In this document: piece by piece, positions 5,296 through 5,398 of the stretch
How the letters are laid out: each line of letters opens with the position of its first letter
Position numbering within the stretch: position 1 is the stretch's first letter
Notes under the pieces: model-generated
Database searches by the model: none
The model's input: only the letters and a program-made list of their open reading frames with translations
Told to the model about the DNA's origin: nothing
Program-made: the position numbers and the translations under genes
Source: Thermoleophilia bacterium
Lineage (GTDB): Bacteria > Actinomycetota > Thermoleophilia > RBG-16-64-13
DNA: 5,398 bases
Direction of reading: 5' to 3'
Assembly: GCA_016929985.1 (NCBI GenBank)
Contig: JAFGIH010000441.1
Location: forward strand, 1-5,398

Positions 5296-5398
5296 TTACC
5301 CGTTGCCGTTTGTCACGCGGCCGTCGAGCATGTGGAAAACCCGGTCGCAGGTCGCGGCGACGTTGGGGTCGTGAGTCACCAGGATGAAGGTCGTGCCG
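5296..5398 (-). CDS. ABC transporter ATP-binding protein, C-terminal end (partial)
   Basis: The final 33 codons and a TAA stop (5296-5298) of a gene that runs off the right edge; the first complete codon ends at 5397. The residues [20 protein letters not shown] contain the switch/H-loop histidine (VTHD) that follows the D-loop in ABC ATPases. MLDGRV is the usual last strand. The ending, stopping soon after DGRV, resembles stand-alone ATPases of the LolD/MacB/FtsE-like group that work with FtsX-type permeases, which commonly read THDP or THD at this point. Walker A, Walker B and the signature motif are outside the window, so substrate and subfamily are unproven. The gene converges on the membrane-protein pair, with the perfect hairpin between them. 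Confidence 0.85.
   Translation of the reverse strand, partial: GTTFILVTHDPNVAATCDRVFHMLDGRVTNGNG

Noticed and set aside
1..5398. CRISPR array, tRNA, rRNA, transposase or phage gene
   Set aside because: No regularly spaced repeats, cloverleaf, rRNA-like sequence or mobile-element protein motifs were seen on either strand.

Overview
The window is GC-rich bacterial DNA that is almost fully coding. Strong GC third positions, purine-rich Shine-Dalgarno sites, GTG and TTG starts, a long VanW protein with a Thr/Pro tail, and zinc-ribbon/Pro-rich/single-TM proteins all suggest a high-GC Gram-positive, Actinomycetota-like organism. A HoxF/NuoF-like diaphorase subunit at the left edge suggests anaerobic or hydrogen/NADH redox metabolism. 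The lineage is an inference; no rRNA or marker gene is present.

Layout: (1) 2-781, + strand, the C-terminal part of a NuoF/HoxF-family NADH-binding Fe-S flavoprotein, cut by the window start. (2) 782-861, a convergent junction with a long imperfect inverted repeat that contains a nested hairpin and runs over the stop codon of the next gene. (3) 862-3570, - strand, a two-gene operon: a PhzF-family isomerase-like protein followed 18 nt later by a membrane-anchored VanW-domain protein. (4) 3571-3672, a short divergent promoter region. (5) 3673-5090, + strand, two overlapping paralogous genes for single-pass membrane proteins. The first has an N-terminal zinc ribbon and the second lacks it. (6) 5091-5295, a convergent junction with a perfect 15-bp hairpin and possibly a tiny ORF. 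(7) 5296-5398, - strand, the last 33 codons of an ABC transporter ATPase, cut by the window end.

The segments look like separate neighbouring transcription units rather than one pathway. The VanW protein and the zinc-ribbon pair are envelope proteins with large predicted extracytoplasmic parts. PhzF is a soluble enzyme of unknown substrate, and no phenazine genes accompany it. The most unusual item is the zinc-ribbon/no-ribbon duplicated pair, translated with a 7-nt overlap. I found no CRISPR array, tRNA, rRNA, transposase or phage gene. I cannot claim a demonstrably new system, only some hypotheses worth testing.
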